The translations under genes were made by a program, and so were the position numbers. DNA of 64,000 nt, from NCBI GenBank assembly GCA_034521495.1, contig JAXHMK010000013.1, positions 32,736 to 96,735 of the forward strand. The letters run 5' to 3'. Positions 36,375 to 45,925 of the stretch are shown one piece after another. Origin of the DNA: Balneolaceae bacterium. Its GTDB lineage: Bacteria; Bacteroidota; Rhodothermia; Balneolales; Balneolaceae. Positions within the stretch are counted from its first letter, which is position 1; every line of letters begins with the position of its first letter. Under the pieces are notes generated by a model. The model was given only the letters and a program-made list of their open reading frames with translations. It was not told the DNA's origin and made no database searches.

Positions 36375-37502
36375 CTATTTCTCTGAGTTTGCTTCTTCAT
36401 GTTCTTGTTTATCACTCTCTTCATACTCGTTATAGTCAACAATACTTCCTAAGAGGTAACCATAGGGTTTTAATTCGGCAACTTGAGAAAACCCGACTCT
36501 CATGATTCCAATAAGTGGTATAGAGAGAATTATACCTGCGATTCCCCAGACCTTTGCGCCCAAAAGCAATACGATAATGGCCATAAATGGATTGATGGAG
36601 ACTTTTGAACCAACGATTCTTGGAGTGAGGTAGCTGCTTTCAAGAAGTTGTACTACAGCAAAAACCGCAGTGACCAGTAGCGGCAACAAAAGTGTATCGT
36701 AGAAAAGGAATGAATAAAGTACAGCAGGAAGTGCCCCTATTATTGCACCCACAAACGGGATAATAGCCATCATTGATGCAAATATCGCGAAGGGAATAGC
36801 AAAATCTAGGCCTACGATCAACAGTCCTATTGAATTTAAGACGGCCATGATTCCGAGCACAGTGAATAGTCCCACAAGGTAGTTCTGTGTTACATGTTGA
36901 ACTCTTAGTAAAATCTTATCAATATCAGATTTGTGGCTCCTCTCAAATACTTTCTGAAGAAAGGTTTTGTACATCGCTTTGTAGTAGAGCATGAAAAAAA
37001 TAAAAATGGGCATAAACGCCAAAAAGGTAACTGTGCCGGTTGTAGCCTGTGCCAAAGAGTTTATGAACTCACCACCTGCTTCAAATAAACTTTCAATAGC
37101 ATTTTTTGCGTACTCGGTTTGTTTTTCCTGAGAAATTCCTGAAAACCTTTCAACAGCAACAGCTCCTTCAGCCAGTGTACTTTTGAGTTTTTCAGTAGTT
37201 TCGGGGAGATTGTCAGAAAACTCGACTGCCCGCACGGTTACCAAAGTCAAAATACCTGAAAAGACCACTGTGATTAAAAGTAATACAAGTATGATGCTAA
37301 ACACACGCCCCAATTTCCATGCCTCAAATTGTTCTACAACCGGGTTCAGTAACATCGAAATGATGGCGGCAAAAGCAAGGGGCATCAGAATAAATTTCCC
37401 AAAGTTTAAAACAACTACCAACATGCAGAGTCCAAACAGAATAAGAGTTGCTTTCAACCAGAATGGATAGGACTGAGGTGGTGTAAATATTCGGTTTTCC
37501 AT
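36375..37502 (-). CDS. AI-2E family transporter (PerM-like permease), copy 1
   Basis: 375 residues with about eight membrane helices: a start pair (LILFGLCMLVVVLNFGKFIL, then MPLAFAAIISMLLNPVVE), a long amphipathic stretch around 80-140, then the conserved back half (FVGAIIGALPAVLYS, LESSYLTPRIVGSKVSINPF). LxPRIxG is the family hallmark. Families include AI-2 exporters, Na+/H+ antiporters and others; substrate cannot be read. Copy 2 differs at one residue (R4/Q4). The M48 protease lies 8 bp upstream, same strand, so cotranscribed. Confidence 0.9.
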   Translation of the reverse strand: MENRIFTPPQSYPFWLKATLILFGLCMLVVVLNFGKFILMPLAFAAIISMLLNPVVEQFEAWKLGRVFSIILVLLLITVVFSGILTLVTVRAVEFSDNLPETTEKLKSTLAEGAVAVERFSGISQEKQTEYAKNAIESLFEAGGEFINSLAQATTGTVTFLAFMPIFIFFMLYYKAMYKTFLQKVFERSHKSDIDKILLRVQHVTQNYLVGLFTVLGIMAVLNSIGLLIVGLDFAIPFAIFASMMAIIPFVGAIIGALPAVLYSFLFYDTLLLPLLVTAVFAVVQLLESSYLTPRIVGSKVSINPFMAIIVLLLGAKVWGIAGIILSIPLIGIMRVGFSQVAELKPYGYLLGSIVDYNEYEESDKQEHEEANSEK

Positions 37503-37510
37503 CTCTTATT

Positions 37511-39010
37511 CTATCTCGGGATCTTTATCCACGTACCGCTTTCGATACGCTCATCGAGGCCTACCTGGTTCATAATGGCAAGATCTTCGTGTGTAACGGA
37601 TATGGTAAGGCTTTCGAGATTGTTAGGGAGGAAGGACCGGAATGTGCCTGAACGGGTGGTTTTAAAGGATTGCAGGCGAACCGGCTGAATACTTAAAATG
37701 CCTGAATCAGTCAGCTCTCTAAAGCCGTTGGTTATCTGTTGAAAGCGAGGGCCGTAGGTTCCGTAGTTGTCAAGCGTGGTGTAGTTCACAAACCGATAAA
37801 TCATTCCATCGTACTCTATAGAATAGAGATAGAATTTGAGTTGAGTTCCATCTTCGGTATTCCCGGTGGCTTCTGCCCGGAATGCTCGAAGTCCTCTGCT
37901 GGTTGTACTCGATTTTCCTGTTGTGGTAATACCCTCTTGATTTAAAAACTCGTTAACCGAGGCCTCTGCATTTGCCGATTCGTTGTCCAACCTCATAATT
38001 GAAACCGCGTTCTGATCGCTATTGACTACGGCTACAAGCGACCGCTGGTTGATGACCTGCCAGCCGTCCGGGTAGGAGAATTGAAATTTCATTTCCGGGT
38101 GATAGAACGTACCGTTTCGTGTAAATCCTTCGCGGGGATTTTCACCATAGATCATGTTATCAAGCATACCCATGTACTGATCGGTATTTACAACTGTCTG
38201 TTCATATCCTTTGGCTCTCCACTCTTCTGCAAGTTGGGGGATAGATGTTGCCCTTTCAGCGGGATCGGGGTGTGTTGATTGCCAGCTTGGAATACTTTGC
38301 CCGGATTGGGCAGACATTCGCTCCAGCGATACGAAAAATTGCGCGCCTTCAGCCGATTTATAACGCTGCATAGAGGCGTATTCTACCCCAAGACGATCGG
38401 ATTCCCTTTCGTCTTCTCTGCCGTAACTTAAAAACAACATCTGTGCCGCCATGCTGCCCATACCAAGAATATCACCTCCGGGAATTCCCAGAAATTGTTG
38501 ACCGGCTATGGCTCCCCCGATCAAAGCGATTTGTCCTATTTGTTGCTCAAAAGCGCGTTGGGAGGCGTGGCGTGCAGCCACATGGCCGATCTCATGTCCC
38601 AAAACCACGGCGAGCTGAGCTTCATTATCAAGATGAGATAACAAGCCCCTGGTTACATAAATATATCCACCAGGAAGGGCAAAAGCGTTGACGACCGGGC
38701 TGTCTAAAAGACGGAAGTAAAATTCCGTATCCCTATACTGATTTGGTGTATCGGCACGCTGCATATGGCTTACGGCCAGCATCTCCTGCCCTATTTTATC
38801 GACATATTTCTGCAGTGCATCATTACTATATAACCCGTAAAACTGTTGAATCTCCTGATCGGCGTCTTTGCCAATCTGTTTTTCCTGATTCCAGCTATAG
38901 CCATATGCACGTTTGTCTCCGGTTATTGCACTTTTTTGAATACTGCAGGCAGAAACCAACAGGCCGACAATAAGTACCAGAAAAGTGTTCTTTAAAATTG
39001 ATTTCACCAT
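37511..39010 (-). CDS. M48 metalloprotease lipoprotein, copy 1
   Basis: 499 residues. Lipoprotein signal with Cys22 (LLVSACS). Zinc site HEIGH in VVLGHEIGHVAARHA, with third ligand Glu in REDERESDRLGVEYA, as in BepA/LoiP-type proteases that clear faulty outer-membrane proteins. The C-terminal half (about 280-430) is a conserved non-catalytic domain, and the last 50 residues resemble a LysM-like wall-binding motif (LAIMNQVGLDERIESGTWIK). Envelope quality control is likely. Confidence 0.9.
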   Translation of the reverse strand: MVKSILKNTFLVLIVGLLVSACSIQKSAITGDKRAYGYSWNQEKQIGKDADQEIQQFYGLYSNDALQKYVDKIGQEMLAVSHMQRADTPNQYRDTEFYFRLLDSPVVNAFALPGGYIYVTRGLLSHLDNEAQLAVVLGHEIGHVAARHASQRAFEQQIGQIALIGGAIAGQQFLGIPGGDILGMGSMAAQMLFLSYGREDERESDRLGVEYASMQRYKSAEGAQFFVSLERMSAQSGQSIPSWQSTHPDPAERATSIPQLAEEWRAKGYEQTVVNTDQYMGMLDNMIYGENPREGFTRNGTFYHPEMKFQFSYPDGWQVINQRSLVAVVNSDQNAVSIMRLDNESANAEASVNEFLNQEGITTTGKSSTTSRGLRAFRAEATGNTEDGTQLKFYLYSIEYDGMIYRFVNYTTLDNYGTYGPRFQQITNGFRELTDSGILSIQPVRLQSFKTTRSGTFRSFLPNNLESLTISVTHEDLAIMNQVGLDERIESGTWIKIPR

Positions 39011-39038
39011 TGTTTACTCCTGATTAAGCGGCTTGATA

Positions 39039-39207
39039 ATTAACGTGAGTTTGACGTGAAGCTTTCACTGGTTTATTTTTTGGGCTTTTTTAACGTCATC
39101 CTGAGCTTGACTCAGGATTTCGTTCGAAAATAAAGGCTGGAGATTCTGAGTCAAGCTCAGAATGACCCATTTGAGGTTCGTTTCTGTTAACTCGAACTTA
39201 CGTTAAT
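39039..39207. repeat. Palindromic repeat upstream of the M48 gene, copy 1
   Basis: Outer ends ATTAACGTGAGTTTGACG and the inverse CTCGAACTTACGTTAAT. The core is GTCATCCTGAGCTTGACTCA and its inverse CTGAGTCAAGCTCAGAATGA. Duplicated at 49680-49847. No target duplication readable. Confidence 0.55.
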
Positions 39208-39295
39208 CATGTATCTCCTTAATCCCTTTATTGCTCAAAAAAGGATCATGGATCTTTTGGTTATGGATTCATTTCACGAGAAACGACTTCTGTGT

Positions 39296-39493
39296 TTATT
39301 TGGATCGATAAAGAACCAAACCAACTACAAGCACGATTACAGAAATCAGAACGGGGATAATGTCTCCCGTACTGACCGCTACATCTGCTCCAAATACTTG
39401 AAAAGATTCTGAATCGGCCAGGTATTGATATCCGAAATATAGAATACCTATCGCTCCGCCAATGCTTAAAATACTGCCTACTGTTTGTTTCAT
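39296..39493 (-). CDS. Small two-TM membrane protein, copy 1
   Basis: 65 residues: MKQTVGSILSIGGAIGILYF, then GYQYLADSESFQVFGADV and a second helix (IIPVLISVIVLVVGLVLYR). Layout matches the small protein at 14290 and DUF3185-like proteins, without certain family. A candidate operator lies 108 bp upstream (39601-39614), as for the histidine kinase and the desaturase. Confidence 0.65.
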   Translation of the reverse strand: MKQTVGSILSIGGAIGILYFGYQYLADSESFQVFGADVAVSTGDIIPVLISVIVLVVGLVLYRSK

Positions 39494-39600
39494 TTTTTAA
39501 AATCGATTATTTATGCTTTGATGTACAAATATGAATGCTCTATACGTCAGGAATGTGGTCATTTCCTTTAAAAAATGCGGTATACATAACTTGTAATACT

Positions 39601-39614
39601 TTACACATATCACA
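39601..39614 (-). promoter_or_regulatory. Candidate operator TGTGATATNTGTAA (site 2)
   Basis: TGTGATATGTGTAA on the minus strand; duplicated without change at 50241-50254. Upstream of the small membrane gene at 39493. Confidence 0.4.
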
Positions 39615-40109
39615 GATTTTAAAGCTCGGTGTAGATTTGTACAGATTGATCTAAATCATTCCGTGAAAGTAATTTTTATAGCTGCTTCGATTTGACCTCA
39701 ACTCATTGGTATCTGTTTAGCGCGAACAGATAACCTTCACAGAGCTTGAGCGGAGCGAGACTTCCTATCGTGTGGACACATTTTCTTACTAATATATAGG
39801 TGAAGGTCTTGCTACAGGAATCCGGCCCTTATCGGTTATCGATGAGATCCCTCCATGCGTTCGCTTCCACTCACTTGGTCGGGATGACAAACGGGTGGGT
39901 GAAGAAGCGGCGGGCTTCAAAGGTTTTATTAGAAAAAATGTCTTGTACTGCCCGCCGCTGCGCTCGATGACGGCCACGCGTCATCCGAGTGGATCCCGAC
40001 AGGTCATTTCCCCGATGGGATGCCTTTGGTGCTGTCGGGGATGGAATCGAGGGATCTCATATGTTAGCTATTCCACATTGTTACTTAATTATTTTAAGTT
40101 TGATCATTA

Positions 40110-40340
40110 GAAACCCCATTGACAGCTGTCAATGGGGTTTCCTGAGGAACCAGCGAGAGAGCGGGATTGGGATCAAAGCCCTTTGCCACAAACAAAGAGG
40201 CTGTTTTGGGAGCATATAGCTCCTCGCTCTTCTCAGGTTTTTATACTCAACCAGTACGAAGAACCGGTTTGTTGGAAAACTGAGTTCGCATTGTTCATGA
40301 GATTAGTAGAAAACCACTTCCTCTTAATCATCGAATCTTT
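40110..40340 (+). ncRNA. Candidate bridge RNA region of the IS110 element
   Basis: The non-coding stretch ahead of the transposase starts with a perfect 32-base palindrome (40110-40141, GAAACCCCATTGACAG and its inverse). A second fold closes from CCTGAG (40141) to CTCAGG (40232-40237), with AGCGAG pairing to CTCGCT inside and an internal stem-loop region between. IS110-group elements encode a bridge RNA with target and donor loops in this upstream position. Loops were not matched to the flanks, so this is inference from position and folding. Confidence 0.4.
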
Positions 40341-40362
40341 CATTGAAAGAACTGTTTGTTTT

Positions 40363-41409
40363 ATGAAAAACTCAAATTCATTATCCATTCGCAAACATGC
40401 TGTCGGAATTGATGTTTCCAAAGACACCCTGGAGGTCTGCTCTGGCAAGAAAACATCTTCAGAGTCCATGAACTTTAGCACATCTCGTTGCTTTAAAAAT
40501 GCGCGTGAGGGTTTCGAATCGCTTTTATCCTGGGCCCGGAAGCAGTCTGATCAAAACCGACCTGTGTGGTTTGTCATGGAGGCCACCGGTGTGTATTATG
40601 AACAACTGGCTTATTTTTTACACAAGGCCGGGGAAAACGTCTGCGTTTTGGTCGCCAGTCGAGCTGCTCATTACGCAAAGAGTTTGCCTATCAAATCAAA
40701 AACCGATGCCATTGATGCTCGTATATTGAGCCGCTACGGGTTGGAACGACACCCTGAGATGTGGAAACCAGCCAGCCCGCGATTGCGTAAGATCAAAGCC
40801 TTGATCCGTGAACGAGAGCAGTTGCAAAAGCAGCATACACAACTGATGAATCGGTTACATGCCGCCCGCAAGGCATGGGGACATCCACAAACAAGCCTTG
40901 AACGGCTCTCCGACCACGCAAAACAGATCGGACGATATCTGAAACAGATATCCACTGAACTTGACAATCTTTGGCAATCCAATCAGCAGCTGGCCGAACC
41001 GGTGTCCCGTATTGCTGGGATTAATGGCATAGGCGAGCAAACCGTCTTAGATATTATTGCCGAGACGGACGGCTTCGCCCTCATTACAAATCGAAATCAA
41101 CTGGCCAGTTATAGTGGCCTGGATGTGGTCCTGGATGAATCCGGTAATCGTCAGGGAGCTACCAAAATTTCTAAACACGGAAACGCCCATTTACGCAAGG
41201 CTTTATACATGCCTGCCATGAGTGCAATCCAGCATAACCCGGCGTTAAAACTCTTTTATGAACGATTGGTTGAGAAGCATCCGAATCAAAAAATGATTGC
41301 AGTAACGGCCGTCATGCGAAAACTGCTTTTGTTAGTTTATAGCCTGTGGAAAAGCGGTAAAGAATATGATCCGGAATTCCACTATCAGCAAATAATGGTA
41401 AAACCCTAA
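40363..41409 (+). CDS. IS110-family transposase
   Basis: 348 residues, the usual IS110 length. RuvC-like DEDD residues: GIDVSKDTLEV (Asp), VMEATGVYYE (Glu), KTDAIDARIL (Asp pair). The C-terminal Transposase_20 domain has IAGINGIGEQT, ASYSGLDVV and ISKHGNAHLRKALYMPA, with the Ser that attacks DNA (SYSG). ATG 40363 is chosen because the longer frame from 40132 covers the folded upstream RNA region. Intact, so possibly active. Only copy 1 of the duplication carries it. Confidence 0.93.
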   Translation: MKNSNSLSIRKHAVGIDVSKDTLEVCSGKKTSSESMNFSTSRCFKNAREGFESLLSWARKQSDQNRPVWFVMEATGVYYEQLAYFLHKAGENVCVLVASRAAHYAKSLPIKSKTDAIDARILSRYGLERHPEMWKPASPRLRKIKALIREREQLQKQHTQLMNRLHAARKAWGHPQTSLERLSDHAKQIGRYLKQISTELDNLWQSNQQLAEPVSRIAGINGIGEQTVLDIIAETDGFALITNRNQLASYSGLDVVLDESGNRQGATKISKHGNAHLRKALYMPAMSAIQHNPALKLFYERLVEKHPNQKMIAVTAVMRKLLLLVYSLWKSGKEYDPEFHYQQIMVKP

Positions 41410-41628
41410 AAAAATAAGGTGATTATGGGTAGGCATACTTGACATTTATCACAGTACCTCCCAAAAACCATGAATAATTTAAAACAAGTAACGATGTGTC
41501 CACACGATAGGAGACTTCGGGGCTGTCAGAGTTCGGCTATTCACCACAATTTTCATCCACCACAGTAGTATGCGTTGTGGCAGGAGCCAGGAAAAGCACC
41601 GGCCGCTCTCAGGTTGCTGACCTAAGAA

Positions 41629-41735
41629 CCTGGCAGAGTCCGTAACGAAGTGAAGGTCCTGCCAGAGTTCGGATCTATGCCTCAAAACACAAGTTGCTTC
41701 AATAATGCCCCGCAACTCTGCCAGGTCGCTAAGCA
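41629..41735. repeat. Dispersed repeat with CCTGGCAGAG ends, copy 1
   Basis: AACCTGGCAGAG near 41629 and inverse CTCTGCCAGGTCGCTAA near 41716. Related to 15825-15960. Its right end overlaps the desaturase stop codon, so the last codon of that gene lies at the edge of the repeat. Confidence 0.45.
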
Positions 41736-42847
41736 TGTACACCCCTTGTTTCTGTATAAGTGAAATCAGGATCGCCAAATTTTTTGAGGGTACGGTAATG
41801 AGAGGCCAGCGCTTCAAAAAAGGTCTCATGATGATTGTAGGAATATTGAACTCATCGGCTGTTTTTTCAACGATAGGGCTGATAGCCGGGTAGTGAATAC
41901 TGCAAACTCTCGGGAAAAGATGGTGTTCAATCTGAAAATTGAGTCCTCCAACAAACCAGCATAACGCTTTATTATCACGCGCAAAATTGTTGGTCGTCAC
42001 CATTTCGTGAATCATCCAGTGCTCGTCTATCATATTATCTTCGTCTGGAAGAGGATGATCGGTCCCCTCAACCACATGGGCAAGCTGAAAGACCATCCCG
42101 ATAATTACACCGGCTGTAAACTGAAGTAGTGAGAAAACCAATTAGAAGATGAACCCAGCTAATATCAAGCAGTAGCATCGGCAGAACCAGGATATAAGCA
42201 TAGTACATTCCTTTGGTTACAAACAGGATGATCCATTCGCTGAGTGGGTGATTTTTGTTGTTATACGGGCCGATATTTGTCTTCAGAAAATTTTTATAGT
42301 CTTTGATGAACACCCAGGTTACCATGGCCAGGCTATAGGCAAAAAAAGCAAGAATGTGCTGAACACGATGGATCATCTTATGCTCTGAGTGAGGGGAAAG
42401 ACGGATAAAGCCCGCTATTTCCAGGTCCTCATCGTGGCCGTGAATATTGGTATAAGTGTGGTGAATAATATTATGAGTAATTTTCCACATATAGCCGTTA
42501 GCCCCCAGCAGATTGAATGTATATCCCAGGGCGTTATTTATATGTTTGTTTGATGAATAGGCGCCGTGAAGTGCATCGTGCGAAATAGAAAAACCGATAC
42601 CGGCCGTTCCTACTCCCATCAAAAATGTTAAAAACCACATGGTGCCGAGAGAAAACTGCCCTGAGATAATGAGCGCATAGGAGCCAAGATACACACTTAA
42701 CATCACCACGGTCTTTATAACCATCTGAACGTTGGCGTGTTTGGATAGTTCGTTCTCCTGGAAATATTGGTCGACCCGCTGTTTTACCGTTTTACTGAAT
42801 TCCCGGCTTGTGCGGTTGTTAAAGGTGACTTTTTCTACATTTTTCAT
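41729..42847 (-). pseudogene. Fatty acid desaturase, copy 1, frameshifted at two places
   Basis: Counterpart of the intact gene at 51093. Against copy 2 it has one extra base near 42125 and lacks one G in a G-run near 41838, plus substitutions. All three His boxes survive in the pieces. Two independent breaks within a duplicate make real decay more likely here than in single-break genes, yet homopolymer errors could still explain one. Confidence 0.82.
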
Positions 42848-42934
42848 GGTAAATGATCTATCTGATTACTGCATATACGGGTTAAAAAATATGGCAATGA
42901 TTTGGGGTGCATATTGCAAAGACTTGGCATAATG

Positions 42935-42948
42935 TTACATATATCCCA
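42935..42948 (-). promoter_or_regulatory. Candidate operator TGTGATATNTGTAA (site 3)
   Basis: TGGGATATATGTAA on the minus strand, one mismatch in the TGTGA half. It lies 88 bp upstream of the desaturase start, in the 42848-43194 divergent promoter region shared with the cupin gene. Repeated at 52299-52312. Confidence 0.35.
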
Positions 42949-43194
42949 CATTTGGTTGGTTCATTCGGATATTTCTGAGCAAGGAGTTGTAGCTGATGGG
43001 TTTAAAAAGTAAGGGATGTAAAACAGAAATCAAATATCAGTAATGTGTGTAACGATGAGGTAGTTGAGTGTAACGGATATGGCTCATGATATTTGTAAAC
43101 TTGTTACGAACAGAAAAGGGTAACGCAACAGATTGAAAATAAACGTTAGATTTTGTTTGGTTGTCATTGCTCATTAATTAGTTATTTCAAAAAA

Positions 43195-43542
43195 ATGGAA
43201 CCGTTGGAGTTTGAAAAATCAAAAGCGATGATTGTTGTTGAAATCATTGAATACGTTCCGGATTCGGTTCTTATTAAAACGATTATCAAGAAATCGACAG
43301 GGAATATAAACGCTTTATCTTTTGATGCGGGAGAAAAATTAGAGCAAAAAACATCACCGTTTGATACATTCATCCAAATTATTGACGGCAAGGCAGAAAT
43401 TATTATCAACGATGTTTCAATATTGCTGGAAATTGGAAATGCAATAATCATACCGGCACATGCCCGGAATTCTATAAAAGCCAATGACAGGTTTAAAATG
43501 ATATCAACCGTTATTAAAAGCGGTTATGAGGATGTGAGTTGA
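43195..43542 (+). CDS. Cupin-domain protein, copy 1
   Basis: 115 residues with the two cupin motifs in order: LSFDAGEKLEQKTSPFDTFI and AEIIINDVSILLEIGNAIII, then PAHARNSIKA. Metal-binding His/Glu of motif 1 are mostly absent (one His remains in PAHARN), so catalysis is doubtful; small cupins of this kind often bind a ligand. Protein identical in copy 2. Divergent from the desaturase and upstream of the AraC regulator. Confidence 0.82.
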   Translation: MEPLEFEKSKAMIVVEIIEYVPDSVLIKTIIKKSTGNINALSFDAGEKLEQKTSPFDTFIQIIDGKAEIIINDVSILLEIGNAIIIPAHARNSIKANDRFKMISTVIKSGYEDVS

Positions 43543-43717
43543 AGCATTCAGACTTTGTAGGAAAAAATAACCCGTGGATTTTGATATACCTGTAATTTCT
43601 GTAAAAGTTTCTCAGAAAGGTGTAAGAGGTAAGTAATACGATATCCCTATTTTTTGGAATACAACAAAGAGACCAACATACAGTAAGCAATCTACCAGAA
43701 AGAGAGAAAAGCGTAAG

Positions 43718-43753
43718 GGAAAGACAGGAATTTAAACACTTGTCTTTCCTTTT
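43718..43753 (+). terminator. Rho-independent terminator before the AraC gene, copy 1
   Basis: GGAAAGACA pairs with TGTCTTTCC around a 14-base loop, then TTTTA. It separates the cupin gene from the AraC gene. Confidence 0.65.
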
Positions 43754-43819
43754 ATTATAAAAGGCATACATTGCATAAATACACTAAGACAGTAAATACT
43801 ATAAAATATTAATTATTTT

Positions 43820-44437
43820 ATGAGTAAAGCAGGTTTAAAGAAGCGTGAACAAATGGAAGTTGTGAGCAAAAAACTCTATGTGAAATATATGGTGAGCTTA
43901 CGATGCAAGTTAATTCTGAAGGAAGAATTAAAAAATCTCAATATAAAATATTCCATTTCAGTGCACGGCGCTATCATTTTTCATGAAGCGATTACAGAAT
44001 ATCGGCTAAATGAATTGAATCAGAATTTGCAAAAATCCGGACTGCTATTGCTGGATGAACCGAATAGTTTACTGATTGATAAAATCATAAATACCATTAT
44101 TGAAGTAATTCACTATTCCGAAGAGTTGCCAAAGGTGAATTTTTCAGATGTTATCAGTGATAAGCTTGGGTCTGATAATGAATCTATTTTAAAAATATTT
44201 TCGGATGTGAAAGGAATGTCTGTTATGCAATTTATAATCCTTCAGAAAATTGAACGCATTAAAGAGTTGTTACTTTATAAGGAGTTGACACTTCAGGAGA
44301 TCGCCAAAAAACTTTATTACAAAAATGAAGATCTTCTGATTGCTCAATTCAAAAAACATACGGGCCTCACTCCAGCCTATTTTAAAAAGTTAAGAAAAGA
44401 ACGTTTAAATCTTTCTGAGGGAGTTCGTTCTTCTTAA
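43820..44437 (+). CDS. AraC-type HTH regulator, copy 1
   Basis: 205 residues. N-terminal domain of about 110 residues beginning LYVKYMVSLRCKLILKEELK, with no cupin or receiver motif. The C-terminal AraC double HTH (LTLQEIAKKLYYKNEDLLIA, FKKHTGLTPAYFKKLRKERL) is a full HTH pair. Same family as 11534. An extra T near the 3' end shifts the tail to RSS-stop, while copy 2 reads RSSKKHVG. It may control the neighbouring cupin or desaturase. Confidence 0.85.
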   Translation: MSKAGLKKREQMEVVSKKLYVKYMVSLRCKLILKEELKNLNIKYSISVHGAIIFHEAITEYRLNELNQNLQKSGLLLLDEPNSLLIDKIINTIIEVIHYSEELPKVNFSDVISDKLGSDNESILKIFSDVKGMSVMQFIILQKIERIKELLLYKELTLQEIAKKLYYKNEDLLIAQFKKHTGLTPAYFKKLRKERLNLSEGVRSS

Positions 44438-44464
44438 AAAACACGTCGGGTAATATAGTTTAAT

Positions 44465-45925
44465 CTAAAGTGGTTTAATTCCGAGGCTAGCCCATCCATC
44501 CTCGTTTGTCGTTACCGTGCCTTTTATATGCTTTGTAATATCAACGTAGATTGTATCAGGGGAGCCTGTCTCCATATTCTTTCTACCTTCACCTCCATTG
44601 CTGAGCAAAACGGCCATTCCATGCTGCTCTCCATGTTCTCCTTTATTCCCCATTCGTGTCCAGCCGATACAGTTTGGATGATCAAAATAATCATTCTGCT
44701 CATCGTGGGCATATTCTTTTCGGACAAATAAGAACTGGTCAATTAACCATTTATGAGAAGCCATCGACACCTCATGTTCATTTCCATCATTGCCTTTATC
44801 TTTATAATCAGCCCCGTAGTAATCGGCTGCAAAAACACAGGGATATCCATCTTTTCGTAAAAGTATCATTGCATAAGCCAACGGCTTGAACCAGGATTCA
44901 ACTATGGATTCAAGGGACTGCAGCGGCTGGGTATCGTGATTGCTGACAAGAGTAACGGCATGATTTGGATGATCTTCAACAAGGGTATTATTGAAAATTG
45001 TCGACAGGTCAAAATCTTCACCTTCTTTGCCGGCACGTGCAAAATTAAAATGCAATTTCACATCAAAAAGCATCATGCTCCCTTCTGTTTTTTTGATAAA
45101 GTGATCTAATGCATCGCTCTCACCCGACCAGTACTCGCCCACAGCAAACAGATCTTTACCGGTGTGATAGCGAACATGCGCCAGCCAATCAAGAAAAAAA
45201 TTGGATCTTACGTGCTTTACGGCATCAAAACGGAAACCATTAACGCCTGTAGTTTCCATGAACCATTCTCCCCAATAGAACAGCTCTTTTTGCACATCGG
45301 GATTATTGATATCGAGATTACAACCCATCAGGTAATCAAAATTTCCCTTTTCCACGTCTACACTTTCATCAAATACTTTCCCTTCAAACAGGTAGATGGC
45401 ATCTGTTTCATCTTCGAGGGCGTTATAATCGGCTGCGTTAAAATGCCACCAGTGCCACTTAAGTTCGGAGTATTTATTATTTCGCCCCGGGAAATTGAAA
45501 TGTGTCCAGGCCTTAATTTCCTGCAATTCTCCTATGGGTTCCTTTCTGTTTTCGGGATTGTATGGAGTGGCTTTAAACTCTTCAGCTTCATCAGCGCCAA
45601 GCCTGTGATTAAACACAACATCGGCGTATACCTGGAGGCCTGCTTCTTGTGCAGCCTTTATGCCTTCCAGGTACTCCTCGCGCGTACCGTATTTCGTTCG
45701 AACGGACCCTTTCTGATCGAATTCCCCCAGGTCAAAGAGATCATAGACTCCATAGCCTACATCATATCCTCCCGCTGCACCTTTATAGGACGGCGGCAGC
45801 CAAACAGCAGTTATACCGGCTTCAGCCAGTGCTTTTGCATTTTCTGCCAATTGTTTCCACAAAGCTCCATCAGCAGGAGTATACCAGTGGAAATACTGCA
45901 TCATTACACCGTTAGACGTCTCCAT
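44465..45925 (-). CDS. Cytoplasmic alpha-amylase (GH13), copy 2, with replaced C-terminus
   Basis: 486 residues, in frame. GH13 signs: MMQYFHWYTPADGALWKQLA start, VYADVVFNHR (region I), GFRFDAVKHV (Asp nucleophile), AVGEYW (Glu acid), VSNHDTQ (Asp stabiliser). No signal peptide. The normal last 15 or so residues (EFCCPAGSVSVWVPE in copy 1) are replaced by SLGIKPL because the duplication joint cuts the 3' end. The lost strand is at the edge of the C-terminal beta domain, so activity may be kept. Confidence 0.9.
   Translation of the reverse strand: METSNGVMMQYFHWYTPADGALWKQLAENAKALAEAGITAVWLPPSYKGAAGGYDVGYGVYDLFDLGEFDQKGSVRTKYGTREEYLEGIKAAQEAGLQVYADVVFNHRLGADEAEEFKATPYNPENRKEPIGELQEIKAWTHFNFPGRNNKYSELKWHWWHFNAADYNALEDETDAIYLFEGKVFDESVDVEKGNFDYLMGCNLDINNPDVQKELFYWGEWFMETTGVNGFRFDAVKHVRSNFFLDWLAHVRYHTGKDLFAVGEYWSGESDALDHFIKKTEGSMMLFDVKLHFNFARAGKEGEDFDLSTIFNNTLVEDHPNHAVTLVSNHDTQPLQSLESIVESWFKPLAYAMILLRKDGYPCVFAADYYGADYKDKGNDGNEHEVSMASHKWLIDQFLFVRKEYAHDEQNDYFDHPNCIGWTRMGNKGEHGEQHGMAVLLSNGGEGRKNMETGSPDTIYVDITKHIKGTVTTNEDGWASLGIKPL

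Larger units (their letters stand above)
39765..41510. mobile_element. TIR element carrying an IS110 insertion, CTATCGTGTGGACACA family, copy 2
   Basis: 1746 bp. Starts CTATCGTGTGGACACAT and ends ATGTGTCCACACGATAG, perfect inverse copies over 17 bp. GAGACTTC flanks both sides (39757-39764 and 41511-41518), an 8-bp duplication. The IS110 transposase sits inside together with a palindromic repeat of the GAGATCCCTCC type (39848-40059). IS110 itself makes no such ends, so it is a passenger in a larger element. Confidence 0.75.
33844..44488. repeat. Tandem segmental duplication, copy 1
   Basis: 10645 bp carrying amylase, two small genes or remnants, permease, M48 protease, a small membrane gene, desaturase, cupin and AraC genes, in the same order and orientation as 44489-53850. 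It is longer only because of the segment 39660-41490 (IS110-bearing element). Junction to copy 2 lies between CCGAGGCT and AGCCCATCC at 44488/44489. Confidence 0.92.
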
